From: Geomonas ferrireducens
GTDB taxonomy: Bacteria; Desulfobacterota; Desulfuromonadia; Geobacterales; Geobacteraceae
NCBI RefSeq assembly: GCF_004917065.1
Contig: NZ_SSYA01000001.1
Span: forward strand, 185,001 to 249,000
Reading direction: 5' to 3'
Length of the DNA: 64,000 bases
This document shows, piece by piece, positions 8,301 through 16,544 of the stretch (positions are counted from its first letter, which is position 1; each line of letters opens with the position of its first letter). A model generated the notes under the pieces. It saw only the letters and a list, made by a program, of their open reading frames with translations. It had not been told where the DNA came from and ran no database searches. Both the position numbers and the translations under genes were made by a program.

Positions 8301-10304
8301 TCAGAGACGGTATTCGAACCCGCCGTAGATGTACCGCCCCGGCTGCGGGAAGCCGTAGCTCGTCTCATAGTTCCGGTCGAAGAGGTTGTTCGCCCCAACG
8401 TAGAGCTCAACGCGGTCCTTCAGCACCTTCCGGCTCAACCTCACGTTCACCAGCACGTAGTCGTCGAGCTTCGCCTTCTGCACCACCGCCACGCTGTCCT
8501 TCGTATAGAAATACTGGTTGGCGACGTAGTTGACCGCGACGTAGGCGGTCGCACCGCAGCGCGCGTCGTAGCGTCCCTCGAGGGTCACCTTGTCGCGAGG
8601 GTTGTACTGCACCTCGTCCCGCCCGGGACGGGAGCGGTCCTCCGAGTGCAGGTAGGTGTATCCCCCGCGCAGCATGAGCCGGTCCAGCGGATGCACCTCC
8701 CCCTGCAATTCGGCGCCGGCGAAGCGCACCTCGGAGAGGTTCATGTTGCGGCCGGCGGCCTGGTCGTTCTGGATCAGGTTGTCGGCGTCGGTGTAGAAAC
8801 CGGTGATGGCCACCCTCGCCTCGCGCGGCAGCTTCTGCTCGACACCCGCCTCGAAGCTGCGCGAGGTCTCGGCGACGAGCGCGTCGTTTCCCTTGGAGAG
8901 ATCGTAAAGGTCGCCAAGCGACGGGAAGCGGACGTTGCGCTTGAAGGAAGCCTTCAGGCGGGTGTCCGGCAAGATGTCGTAACTACCGCCGAGCAGGAAG
9001 CTGTAGTCGTCCTGGTCCAGCTCGCTTCTGTGCTGCCAGTAATGACCGTAACCGGCGACGAGCCCCACCCCGGTGACCGGAGAGAACTCGTACTCGGCTC
9101 CCGCCGAATAAAGCGAGAGCGAACGGTCCCTTGATAGATCGCTGTAGGTCGGGGTCCCGCCGGAGACCGGGTTCACCGTCTGAACACCGCCGTTCTCCCA
9201 GGCGTCGCGCTCGGCGCCAAGCGACAAGGTGAGCGTCCCGAAGCGGCCGAAGTCGTACTTCGGCTGGAGCGTCGCGCCGTAGACCGAGGTGCGCACCTCC
9301 TCCCGGAAGGATCCGTCCGCGAGGAAGGAATCGAGCCGCGCGTCGTCGTACTGGTTCACGTCCTCCTCGTGGCGGTTCAGGTAGGTCCAGCCGCGCAAGG
9401 TGAGACGCTCCCCCGCCGCGTACTCCCCGGCCAGCTGCAGGTAGAGCCCCGAGTAGTCCTCCACTCGGACGTACTTGGGGGGCGAGGCGAAGGGATCGAT
9501 CGGATCGCCGATGGTGCCGGCGGGCTTGCCGTAGCTCCCCTCGCCGTAGCTCAGGGTGAGACCGAGGGCCAGGTCGGCGGTCGGGGTGAAGCCGGCGGTG
9601 CCGAGGAAGTTGCGCCGTTCCTTGTCGCTGTTGTCACGGTAGCCGGTGTTCTGGTTCGCGGTCCGGTCGAACGCGCCGGAGAGCGGGAAGCCGTCCACCC
9701 GGTTCGCGCTGCCGCTCAGGAAATAGCTGAAGCGGTCGGTGGCGGCGGAGAGGGTCCCCTTGGCGAGGTAGGGGGCGTGGTCGCCGAATTCGCCGGACAC
9801 GGTCCCCCGCACGCCTGGGGTCCCCTTGCGGGTTATAACGTTGATCACCCCGCCCAACCCCCCCTGGCCGTAGAGCACCGAGCTCGCCCCGGAGGTGAGC
9901 TTTATCTCGGCGATGTTCTCGGTGGGGATGGTGGTCGGGTCGAACTGCATGTCTACGGCGGAGTTCACCGGGACGCCGTCCAGGAGCAGGAGCACGTGGC
10001 GCGTCCTGAAGCCGCGGATGTCGATGCGCGGCACCCCCTCGGCACCGGTCCGCACGTTGACGCCGGGCAAGAGCTGCAGCGCCTGGTCGAGCGTCCGCGC
10101 CCCGCTCGCCCTGATCTCCTCCTCGCTCACCCGGTAAAGCGTCTGGCTCGCCTCTTCTCCCGGCCCGCCGTCGGCGCGGTTACCGGACACCACCACCTCG
10201 CCGAGCGCGTAGCTCTCCGATGCGCCCCCGCCCGCTTCGCCCCTGGCCACGGCGGCCTGCGCGCAGCAGAGAGCGAGGAGGCAAATTACTGTTCTAAGTT
10301 CCAT
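8301..10304 (-). CDS. TonB-dependent outer-membrane receptor
   Basis: 667 residues: signal peptide (MELRTVICLLALCCAQAAVA), plug domain about 50-160 (ASGARTLDQALQLLPGVNV, RIDIRGFRTRHVLLLLDGVP, SVLYGQGGLGGVINVITRKG), then a 22-strand-type barrel ending in YIYGGFEYRL. The plug is closest in style to vitamin B12/haem-type receptors, but substrate cannot be read from sequence. I start at ATG 10304, with AGGAAGG upstream; longer reading frames start in a repeat. Its genetic link to tonB, an ECF transporter and a Moco-type riboswitch suggests it imports a molybdenum cofactor precursor, pterin or Mo/W chelate. The receptor call is firm; the ligand is inferred. Confidence 0.93.
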   Translation of the reverse strand: MELRTVICLLALCCAQAAVARGEAGGGASESYALGEVVVSGNRADGGPGEEASQTLYRVSEEEIRASGARTLDQALQLLPGVNVRTGAEGVPRIDIRGFRTRHVLLLLDGVPVNSAVDMQFDPTTIPTENIAEIKLTSGASSVLYGQGGLGGVINVITRKGTPGVRGTVSGEFGDHAPYLAKGTLSAATDRFSYFLSGSANRVDGFPLSGAFDRTANQNTGYRDNSDKERRNFLGTAGFTPTADLALGLTLSYGEGSYGKPAGTIGDPIDPFASPPKYVRVEDYSGLYLQLAGEYAAGERLTLRGWTYLNRHEEDVNQYDDARLDSFLADGSFREEVRTSVYGATLQPKYDFGRFGTLTLSLGAERDAWENGGVQTVNPVSGGTPTYSDLSRDRSLSLYSAGAEYEFSPVTGVGLVAGYGHYWQHRSELDQDDYSFLLGGSYDILPDTRLKASFKRNVRFPSLGDLYDLSKGNDALVAETSRSFEAGVEQKLPREARVAITGFYTDADNLIQNDQAAGRNMNLSEVRFAGAELQGEVHPLDRLMLRGGYTYLHSEDRSRPGRDEVQYNPRDKVTLEGRYDARCGATAYVAVNYVANQYFYTKDSVAVVQKAKLDDYVLVNVRLSRKVLKDRVELYVGANNLFDRNYETSYGFPQPGRYIYGGFEYRL

Positions 10305-10331
10305 GAAAAACCTTCCTGATAATGTAAAGAT

Positions 10332-10430
10332 CCCCCCTCCAGGGGAAGGAGAGGCGGACTCCGATGCAACTCGCACTCCGGATCTCCCCATGTCCCCTCC
10401 CCCGGAGGGGGAGGGTCAGGGAGGGGGAAG
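10332..10430. repeat. GC-rich inverted-repeat element (CCTCC/GGAGG type)
   Basis: Contains the palindrome CCCCTCCCCCGGAGGGG and related G- and A-rich tails (GAGGGTCAGGGAGGGGG). A sister element lies at 13171-13266 in the same gene run and a short relative at 62563-62594. It fills the gap between the FN3 lipoprotein and the receptor gene, so it would be transcribed as an mRNA hairpin. Confidence 0.75.
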
Positions 10431-10437
10431 GACCAAC

Positions 10438-11691
10438 CTATTGCGGGACGCCCTGTTTCGGGTTGGTCTGCCCGCCGCTTTCCAGGCCGGAGCCTACCGC
10501 GGTGACGGTGACCCAGTAGTTCGTGCCGGGGGTGAGCCCGTTGATCGTCAAAGGCGAACCTGTGGAGGAGACCTTCTGGTTGTTCGCGATTACCGCGGCG
10601 GTGGTGGGAGCGGTTGCACTCTCCATGTAGTAGACGTTGTAGGAGGAAGCAAGCGGCACCCAGTCCCAGGAAACCGCCAGAGAACCGGCACCGGCGGTCA
10701 CGGAGACCCCGGTCGGCTTGGCCGGGGCCTGTGCCGATGCGGAAGGCTTGGCGGAGGACTGGCTGGACGGCGTGGTGCTTTCTCCCGCGACGTTGGAGGC
10801 GGTGACCAGGAAATAGTAGGTGGTGCCGTTGGCAAGTCCGGTCACGGTGAGCCCCGGCTGCGTGAGACCGGCGAGGGACTCGTCCGCGGTGAGGGACACC
10901 TTGGTCCCGGTCGAAGTGGTGAAACCGGAGGTCGTGGAGTAGTAGACGTTATAGGAGGTGGCGCCGGCCACGGCGCTCCATGCCATGGTCACCAGGCCGT
11001 TGCCGCCGGAGACCCTCAGCCCCTGAACCTTTCCCGGCAGGGCCGGAAGGGGCTTCACCGAAGCCTCGTCCGAAACGGCCCCCTCGCCAGCCAGGTTTGC
11101 CGCGACAACCACGAAGTAGTAGGTGGTTCCGTTGACGAGCCCGGTGATGGCCTGGCCGCTCGTCGCCCCGGCGACCTTGGTGCCGTTGCCTGCGGTGACG
11201 CCCGCGGCGGTGCCGTAATAGACGTTGTAGGAGATGGCGCCGGGCGCCGGTGACCAGGAGATGGTCGCCTGTGCGTCGCCGCCGGTCACCACCACACCGG
11301 AAACCTTGTCAGGGAGCGGGGGGAGCGGCGTAGCGCTTGCTTCGTCCGAGACGGCGCTCTCGCCGTGGGCGCCTACGGCGGTGACCACGAAATAGTAGGT
11401 GGTGCCGTTTGCAAGGCCGGTGATAGCCTGGCCGCTCGTCGCCCCGGCCACCTTGGTGCCGTTGCCGACCGTGACGCCCGGGCTGGTGCCGTAGTAGACG
11501 TTGTAGGAGGTGGCGTCAGCGGAGGCGGTCCAGGTGACCGCCGCCTGGCTGTCACCGGCGGTCGCCGCTACCGCGGTCGGCTTGGCAGGGGCGTTGGAGT
11601 CGCTCGAGCCGCTCGAGCCGCAGCCGGCAAAAACCAGCGCGAGAACGGTCAGGGTGATGGCGGCAAGCCACCGAAAAAGCTGCTTCTTCAT
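10438..11691 (-). CDS. Lipoprotein with four tandem FN3 domains
   Basis: 417 residues. Signal peptide with lipobox LVFAGC, a Ser-rich linker, then four fibronectin type III repeats of about 90-100 residues, each with the AISYNVYYGT-like and NGTTYYFVV-like strands. Repeats 1 and 2 are nearly identical (GTKVAGATSGQAITGL occurs in both), pointing to recent internal duplication. It sits between tonB and the receptor gene. Extracellular FN3 arrays usually act as spacers or adhesion modules; here it may hold a partner near the receptor. Lipid anchoring and domain count are seen; role is inferred. Confidence 0.85.
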   Translation of the reverse strand: MKKQLFRWLAAITLTVLALVFAGCGSSGSSDSNAPAKPTAVAATAGDSQAAVTWTASADATSYNVYYGTSPGVTVGNGTKVAGATSGQAITGLANGTTYYFVVTAVGAHGESAVSDEASATPLPPLPDKVSGVVVTGGDAQATISWSPAPGAISYNVYYGTAAGVTAGNGTKVAGATSGQAITGLVNGTTYYFVVVAANLAGEGAVSDEASVKPLPALPGKVQGLRVSGGNGLVTMAWSAVAGATSYNVYYSTTSGFTTSTGTKVSLTADESLAGLTQPGLTVTGLANGTTYYFLVTASNVAGESTTPSSQSSAKPSASAQAPAKPTGVSVTAGAGSLAVSWDWVPLASSYNVYYMESATAPTTAAVIANNQKVSSTGSPLTINGLTPGTNYWVTVTAVGSGLESGGQTNPKQGVPQ

Positions 11692-11740
11692 TGGGTCGTT
11701 TTCTCCTTTTTAAAAAAAATCCTCAACAGAGGGGGGTGCG

Positions 11741-12538
11741 TCATTTCCTGGCCAGGGCGAAGGTGATGGTCACCTCGAACGGCTCATCCGGCGACAGCTC
11801 CGCGGGGACCGGGGGAAAGGCCCCCACGGAGCTGATGGCGCGGGTCGCCGCGGCATCGAGAAAGGGGTGTCCGCAGGAGTCAACCGGCTCGACGCTCTTC
11901 AACGAACCGTCACGCCGCAGCATGAACCTTCTCCGGCAACTCCCTTCCCGGCCGGACTTGCGCGCTGCCAGTGGGTATTCCTTGTGCGCCTCTATGAGCC
12001 GCTTCAACAGCGCCTGGTAGCCGCCGCGAACCTCCCTCCCCGCGCCCTGTCCCGACGAAGCCGGCGCTGCGGAAGGTGCGGCAAAAGTCCCTCGGCCGCT
12101 TCCCGTGCCGCGGTTATCCGCCTCGATGGTTGCTCCGGACGCGGCGCGCCCACTACCTGCGGCTGGGTGCACCACTCCGGCCGGGGCTCCGACGACAGGC
12201 GCGACGGGACTCGCGGACGTCCGGGGTGGTGCTGCCGGCGACACCGGTTCCCTGAGAGAAGCAGAAGCGCTCGTCCCAACTACGGGAGGCGTCGCCTCGA
12301 ATGCCGCCCGTCGTGCGGGAGAGACAGAGGATTCCGGAGAAGTCGCTCTCCCCGGCGCGGGTGCTTTTCCAGCCCCCCCCAGATCCAGGTACGCGACCAC
12401 CGCCTGGCGGTTGCGCTCCTCCCGCACCCCTTCCCGCTGCCAAAGCCTTCCCGCGCCGTAGAGCAGAAAAAGGTGCGCCAAAAAGGAAAGCAGGAGCAGG
12501 TGCGTCACCGGCAAGTTCTCGGCGCGGAGCCGGCTCAC
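11741..12538 (-). CDS. TonB-family energy transducer
   Basis: 265 residues with a GTG start that overlaps the stop of the S-component gene (GTGA). One N-terminal membrane helix (LLLLSFLAHLFLLYGAG), a long Pro/Ala/Ser-rich periplasmic linker (about 40-170), and a C-terminal TonB domain (RRRFMLRRDGSLKSVEPVDS, LDAAATRAISSVGAFPPVP, VTITFALAR). TonB proteins pass inner-membrane proton-motive force to outer-membrane receptors. No exbBD is next to it, so it must use ExbBD encoded elsewhere. Translational coupling to an ECF S component physically ties outer-membrane and inner-membrane steps into one transport pathway. Confidence 0.88.
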   Translation of the reverse strand: MSRLRAENLPVTHLLLLSFLAHLFLLYGAGRLWQREGVREERNRQAVVAYLDLGGAGKAPAPGRATSPESSVSPARRAAFEATPPVVGTSASASLREPVSPAAPPRTSASPVAPVVGAPAGVVHPAAGSGRAASGATIEADNRGTGSGRGTFAAPSAAPASSGQGAGREVRGGYQALLKRLIEAHKEYPLAARKSGREGSCRRRFMLRRDGSLKSVEPVDSCGHPFLDAAATRAISSVGAFPPVPAELSPDEPFEVTITFALARK

Positions 12539-13101
12539 GTCGCGGCCGCCCCCTGGTCGATCAGGCCGTTCTTGCGCAGTCTGCGGATGATGGCCGGGAC
12601 GGCAAGCGCCCCCAGTCCGCCCCAAAGCCCGTTCATCCCCGCCGAGATCACCGTTTTTTGCAGCATGATCTCCTCGTCCATGCCGAGAAGCCACTCGACG
12701 CCGGTGTTGGCGCCGGCGCGTAAAAGCGACGCAAGCACCCCGACCGTGGCGCAGGCAAGGAGGCTCGTGACGAAGCCCGGGGCGATCAGGCCCGCCAGGT
12801 CCACCACGAGTGCCGGGAGCAGGAACTTGACCAGCACCATGGCGCCGCCGCTCCCCATGCCGAGGAGGACGCTGGCAAGGCTCGTGATGAGCCCGACGAG
12901 AGTCGCCGCGCCGACCTTCGGGACGCATCCCCTGGCGAGGAGGAAGAAGAACATGGTGAAAAACATGACGTGCCCCGGCAGGTGCAGGTGCAGCCTGAGT
13001 CCGGCGCGGGTGAGCACGATCAGGGTCGCGCAGAAGCAGAGCAGGACCGCCTCCCGCAGGGTAAAGCGTCGCCAGATATAGATTCTTTCCGTTTGTTCCA
13101 T
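12535..13101 (-). CDS. ECF transporter S component (substrate-binding membrane subunit)
   Basis: 188 residues, about six hydrophobic helices, the size and shape of ECF S components. The segment LPGHVMFFTMFFFLLARGCVPKVG followed by a small-residue helix (GMGSGGAMVLVKFLLPALVVD) resembles S units that sit beside EcfT and EcfA genes. S components bind the vitamin or metal in the inner membrane and dock on EcfT. It is not close enough to BioY, ThiT, RibU or CbiM for me to name a substrate. A Shine-Dalgarno AAGGAGA precedes the ATG. The gene is separated from ecfT by a 202-base gap filled by a GC-rich repeat. Confidence 0.75.
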   Translation of the reverse strand: MEQTERIYIWRRFTLREAVLLCFCATLIVLTRAGLRLHLHLPGHVMFFTMFFFLLARGCVPKVGAATLVGLITSLASVLLGMGSGGAMVLVKFLLPALVVDLAGLIAPGFVTSLLACATVGVLASLLRAGANTGVEWLLGMDEEIMLQKTVISAGMNGLWGGLGALAVPAIIRRLRKNGLIDQGAAAT

Positions 13102-13170
13102 CGTTTCTCCTTGGAGACCGGCTCCGCAGGTGCCTGTCCCCTTTTTACCTTTTCACGCGAGGGACTGTGC

Positions 13171-13266
13171 CTTCCCCGCCCCCGGAGGGGGAGGATTAGG
13201 GAGGGGGAAGCGTGGCAACTCGATCACCCTTCCCCCCTCCCAGCCTCCCCCCTCCGGGGGGAGGGG
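13171..13266. repeat. GC-rich inverted-repeat element, second copy
   Basis: Holds CCCCCGGAGGGGGAGGATTAGGG (written in part: CCCGGAGGGGGAGG, then ATTAGGGAGGGGGAAG) and an inverted partner CTTCCCCCCTCCCAGCC with CCCTCCGGGGGGAGGGG. The two halves can pair over the whole element. It belongs to the same family as 10332-10430 and separates the S-component gene from ecfT. Confidence 0.75.
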
Positions 13267-13303
13267 CGCTCTCAACAAAAAGCCGCAGCAACCGGATCTG
13301 TGA

Positions 13304-14086
13304 CTAATCAAGAAGTGCTTTAGCCGGGGGCACCCCATCCCCGCCCGTAACCTCATCCTCCGCCTCCTCCCCGGCCCCCCTTCCCATCGCGGCGACATCG
13401 AGGTAGGTTCGCTCCCGGTGCAGACCGAAGGCGCGCGCCTCGGCGGAGCGGGACACCTCGTCGGCGGTCCTGAAGGCGCGGACCATGAGCGGAAGCACCA
13501 CGCAGTTGAAGAGATCGGGCCAGTTGCGCGGGTTCATCTGCTCCCGCGGGGAAAGCCGCGCCCCCCTCAGGCGCTGCAGCGCCACGATCTCCTCGAGTTC
13601 CCGGAAAAACAGCGGCACGAACCTAACACTCACGAACACCAGGAAGGAGAGCCGGTACGGGACGACCCGGCGCAGCGCCGCCATCGCCTCGCTGGTGCGC
13701 GTGGTGCGCAGGAAGACGGCGCCCGGGAGGTAGAAAAGCACGATCTGCGTCGAGATGCGAACCCCGGGCCAGAGCCCCTTATCCACACCGTCCAGCATGC
13801 AGTAAAGGGGGATGACCATGGCTGCCTGAAAGGCGAAGAGCCGCACGTCGCACCAGAGGTCCCGCAGGGTGAGACGCGCCGACAGGTAGTAGGCGAGCGT
13901 CACCAGCACCAAGATCGCCTGCATCAGCGGCGTACGCCCCCCCGCCGCCAGTGCACTCAGGAACACCCCGAAAACAAGCTTCCATCCCGCCCCCATCCGG
14001 TGCACCGGCGAATCGTGCTCGGCGAACCGGCAGGGATAGCCGCGGCTTCTGAGCGAGGTGCGGAATCTAGGAGGCCCTTTCTGCAA
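13304..14086 (-). CDS. ecfT: ECF transporter transmembrane subunit EcfT (CbiQ-like)
   Basis: 260 residues. The N-terminal SPVHRMGAGWKLVFGV matches the start of EcfT/CbiQ proteins (usually SPLHRLDPRxKL). There are about five membrane helices, and two arginine/alanine coupling motifs near the C-terminus: LQRLRGARL and RSAEARAFGL, the pair that contacts the two ATPases. The reading frame starts at TTG 14086, overlapping the ATPase gene by 20 bases; a later ATG at residue 31 would remove the conserved N-terminus. It couples ATP hydrolysis to S-component toppling in the inner membrane. Confidence 0.88.
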   Translation of the reverse strand: MQKGPPRFRTSLRSRGYPCRFAEHDSPVHRMGAGWKLVFGVFLSALAAGGRTPLMQAILVLVTLAYYLSARLTLRDLWCDVRLFAFQAAMVIPLYCMLDGVDKGLWPGVRISTQIVLFYLPGAVFLRTTRTSEAMAALRRVVPYRLSFLVFVSVRFVPLFFRELEEIVALQRLRGARLSPREQMNPRNWPDLFNCVVLPLMVRAFRTADEVSRSAEARAFGLHRERTYLDVAAMGRGAGEEAEDEVTGGDGVPPAKALLD

Positions 14087-15455
14087 TGCCGCCCTCCTGA
14101 AGATGGAGGCTGCGATCGGCCCAGCGCCGGTCCGGCAGTTCGTCGTGCGAGGCGATCAGCACCGTCGTGCCGTAGCGGATCGGCATCCTGCCGAGGATCG
14201 CCAAAAGGCTCAGGCGCTGCGGGAAATCGAGCCCGGCGAAAGGCTCGTCCAGAAGCAGCAACACCGGACGCGGCGCCACCACGGTCGCAAGGGCCACGCG
14301 GTGCTGCTCCCCGAAAGAGATGGTGAGCGGCGCACGGTCCGCGAGATGGGCGATGCCGCAAAAGGAGAGGGTCTCGTCCACGATGCGGTCGATCTCCTCC
14401 GCCGGGTAGGAAAGGCGCTCCAGCGAGAAGGCGACCTCCTCCCGGACCGTCTCGGCGAAGAGCTGGCGGGCCGGGTTCTGCATCAGGAAACCGAGCCTGC
14501 CGCGCAGCGTACCCGGCCCCGGTTTCTCCGTTCCCGCCACCCAGAGCCGCCCCGAGTCGGCGGGGAGAAGCCCGGCGAGGCAGCGCAGGAAGCTCGACTT
14601 CCCCGCACCGTTTTGCCCGAACAGATGGACCCGCTCGCCGCGACACACGCGCAGGGTGGCCCGCTTCAGCACCCGGCCCGTCTCCGGGTAGGCAACGTCC
14701 AGCCCCTGCACGTCGAGTACCGGCCTCGTCCCGTAGAGGGTCGCCGAATACGGGAGCAGGAAGGCCTTCGGACGGTAGCGCACCGGGTCCGGCGGCGTCG
14801 CGTCGTCACTGACGAGGTGCCCCCCCTCGAGCCTCAGGTACCGGTCGATGAGCGCCACGAACGGGCGCGGGTCGTGCTCTGCCATGACGATGGTGTGCCC
14901 GCGCTCCTTCAAAAGCGCGAAGATGGCGACAAGTTCGTCCTTTCCCGCGGCGTCGAGCTGCGAGGTCGGCTCGTCCAGCAGGATGAGTCCGGGGCGCATG
15001 GAGAGGACCGAGGCGAGGGCTAGGCGCTGCTTCTGCCCCGCCGAGAAACGCTCGACGCTGCGCGTCTCCTCCCCCTCCAGCCCGACTGCTCTCAGCCCCT
15101 CGCGCACCCTGATGGCGATCTCGTCCGGCGCCACGCAGAGGTTCTCGGGGCCGAAGGCCACCTCCTCCGCCACGGTGCTGCAGAGGATCTGCGATTCCGG
15201 GACCTGGAAGAGGATCCCCGCGGACGGCGCCGCCTCATCCTCGGCCGGCGCCACGCGGATGGTCCCGTGACGCCTTCCGCCGCGCAGAAGCCCCATAACC
15301 GCCAGAAGGAGCGTGCTCTTGCCGCAGCCGGAATCGCCGGTCAGGCAGACGAACTCGCCGCGCCGCACGGTGCAGGAGACCCCCTCCAGCACCGGAGCCG
15401 CCGCACCGTGGTAGGTGAAGCCGAAATGCTCTATTTCCAGGACTCTATCGTTCAA
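14067..15455 (-). CDS. ECF transporter ATPase, two fused ABC domains
   Basis: 462 residues holding two complete ABC modules, equal to EcfA and EcfA' fused. Module 1 (about 5-225): Walker A GDSGCGKSTLL, signature FSAGQKQRLAL, Walker B LILLDEPTSQLD. Module 2 (about 245-455): Walker A GQNGAGKSSFL, signature SFGEQHRVAL (an altered LSGGQ), Walker B LLLLDEPFAGLD. It energises the ECF transporter with EcfT and the S component. It overlaps the small Cys-protein gene by four bases upstream and ecfT downstream, so these are translationally coupled. Confidence 0.93.
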   Translation of the reverse strand: MNDRVLEIEHFGFTYHGAAAPVLEGVSCTVRRGEFVCLTGDSGCGKSTLLLAVMGLLRGGRRHGTIRVAPAEDEAAPSAGILFQVPESQILCSTVAEEVAFGPENLCVAPDEIAIRVREGLRAVGLEGEETRSVERFSAGQKQRLALASVLSMRPGLILLDEPTSQLDAAGKDELVAIFALLKERGHTIVMAEHDPRPFVALIDRYLRLEGGHLVSDDATPPDPVRYRPKAFLLPYSATLYGTRPVLDVQGLDVAYPETGRVLKRATLRVCRGERVHLFGQNGAGKSSFLRCLAGLLPADSGRLWVAGTEKPGPGTLRGRLGFLMQNPARQLFAETVREEVAFSLERLSYPAEEIDRIVDETLSFCGIAHLADRAPLTISFGEQHRVALATVVAPRPVLLLLDEPFAGLDFPQRLSLLAILGRMPIRYGTTVLIASHDELPDRRWADRSLHLQEGGIAERAS

Positions 15456-15688
15456 TGCGCGATCAGGGCGGTTTCGCCGTGCCGCGCCGCCCCCCGCAGA
15501 CAGGTGAACGACTCGACGCTCCAGCGCCGGTAACGGCAGTCGTAGCAGGAGCGATCCTCCTCGGCCAACTGCTCCTCCTCGACATCAGGAACGAAGCAGG
15601 TGCAAGCAAGCGCCGCCTGCTCCGCCAGCGACCAGGCCTCCTTGCCGTGGGCGAACTCCATGACCCCTTTCTCGTTTGCGCGCCACAT
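15452..15688 (-). CDS. Small cysteine protein of the ECF run
   Basis: 78 residues with five cysteines (ACTCF, SCYDCRYR, FTCLRG), the latter set resembling a small zinc or metal site. It is soluble and has no signal peptide. The stop overlaps the ATPase start (ATGA), and the TiaS-like gene ends one base before its start. I do not recognise the family. Fixed position inside the operon suggests a part in handling the imported ligand or metal, which is inference. Confidence 0.75.
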   Translation of the reverse strand: MWRANEKGVMEFAHGKEAWSLAEQAALACTCFVPDVEEEQLAEEDRSCYDCRYRRWSVESFTCLRGAARHGETALIAH

Positions 15689-15689
15689 G

Positions 15690-16433
15690 CTAGTACGCCT
15701 TCAACTGCTTGCGGTGCAGGGTCTGCCAGCGCGCCCCGGTCCCCGCGGTCTGCGGAGCCCCGACGAGCAGCACCGATTCACCTTCCAAAAGCACCGTCTT
15801 CGGCTTCTCGCCGATGGTCACCAGGTCGTCGTCGCGCAGCGCCTCGCCGGTAACGCTTCTCACCACGTCGACGAGCGGGTGCTGCATGAGCTCGTCCACC
15901 CGTAGCATCCGGTACGGTTGGCCGAAGTCCAGGAACCCCTTGAGGCGCCCGTCGTTGCCGGACATCCTTAGCCCGGCGCCGGCGAGGGCCCCGATCACCC
16001 CCTGCCCTGTGCCGCCGTGCTGGGAGAGATGCACCCCCAACTTCCCGGCGAGTTCGTACGCCTCGTCCATGCGCACCACATCGCGCTTTGCGCGCCGCCC
16101 AAAGGCGATCAGCTCGTTGCGCGCCGTCATCCGACCTGGGACCGCCACGCAGAGGCCGGGGTCGGAACCGGGAGCGCTCTCCCGCTCGAGGAACTCGGCC
16201 ACGTGCCCGATCACCGGCTCGAGCCATACCTCGTCGATGTCGGCGTAGAAGCACATGGCGCTGTTGTGGGAGGTGTACGGGATGTCCGGGTGCACGAAAA
16301 GCTGGTGCCGGGTGATGAAGCCGCAGCTCCCCCACCCTTTCTGCTGCAGCTCGTCTGCCACCAGGGAGGCGATTTCGCCGGTGCCCCGGCTCTCTAAGTT
16401 GTCGGTGTCGTCGATGGAAATCACGATGCGCAT
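15690..16433 (-). CDS. TiaS-like protein, first gene of the ECF/TonB run
   Basis: 247 residues starting MRIVISIDDTDNLESRGTGE. That opening, with ISIDDTDN, is the hallmark of the archaeal TiaS (tRNA-Ile2 agmatinylcytidine synthetase) N-terminal domain and its ferredoxin-like relatives; HPDIPYTSHNSAMCFY and GGTGQGVIGALAG follow. Bacteria do not need TiaS (they use TilS/lysidine), so a different substrate is likely. The start at ATG 16433 follows GAAGGAG; longer frames run into the leader terminator. It lies directly behind a Moco-type riboswitch. Possible role: ATP-dependent processing of the imported cofactor; this is inference. Confidence 0.8.
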   Translation of the reverse strand: MRIVISIDDTDNLESRGTGEIASLVADELQQKGWGSCGFITRHQLFVHPDIPYTSHNSAMCFYADIDEVWLEPVIGHVAEFLERESAPGSDPGLCVAVPGRMTARNELIAFGRRAKRDVVRMDEAYELAGKLGVHLSQHGGTGQGVIGALAGAGLRMSGNDGRLKGFLDFGQPYRMLRVDELMQHPLVDVVRSVTGEALRDDDLVTIGEKPKTVLLEGESVLLVGAPQTAGTGARWQTLHRKQLKAY

Positions 16434-16480
16434 GGACCTGAACTCCTTCGTTGTATTACACGCTACATAACGGTGGACAC

Positions 16481-16510
16481 AAAAAAGCCCCGTTCCGGAT
16501 GGAAAGGGGC
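16481..16510 (-). terminator. Intrinsic terminator in the leader of the ECF/TonB run
   Basis: On the minus strand GCCCCTTTCC pairs with GGAACGGGGC around ATCC and is followed by TTTTTT. It lies 47 bases before the first ATG and 35 bases after the riboswitch fold, so it is positioned to be the expression platform (transcription attenuation). Confidence 0.85.
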
Positions 16511-16544
16511 CCTGTACGGTCGGATACACTCCGGCCGCAGACAA

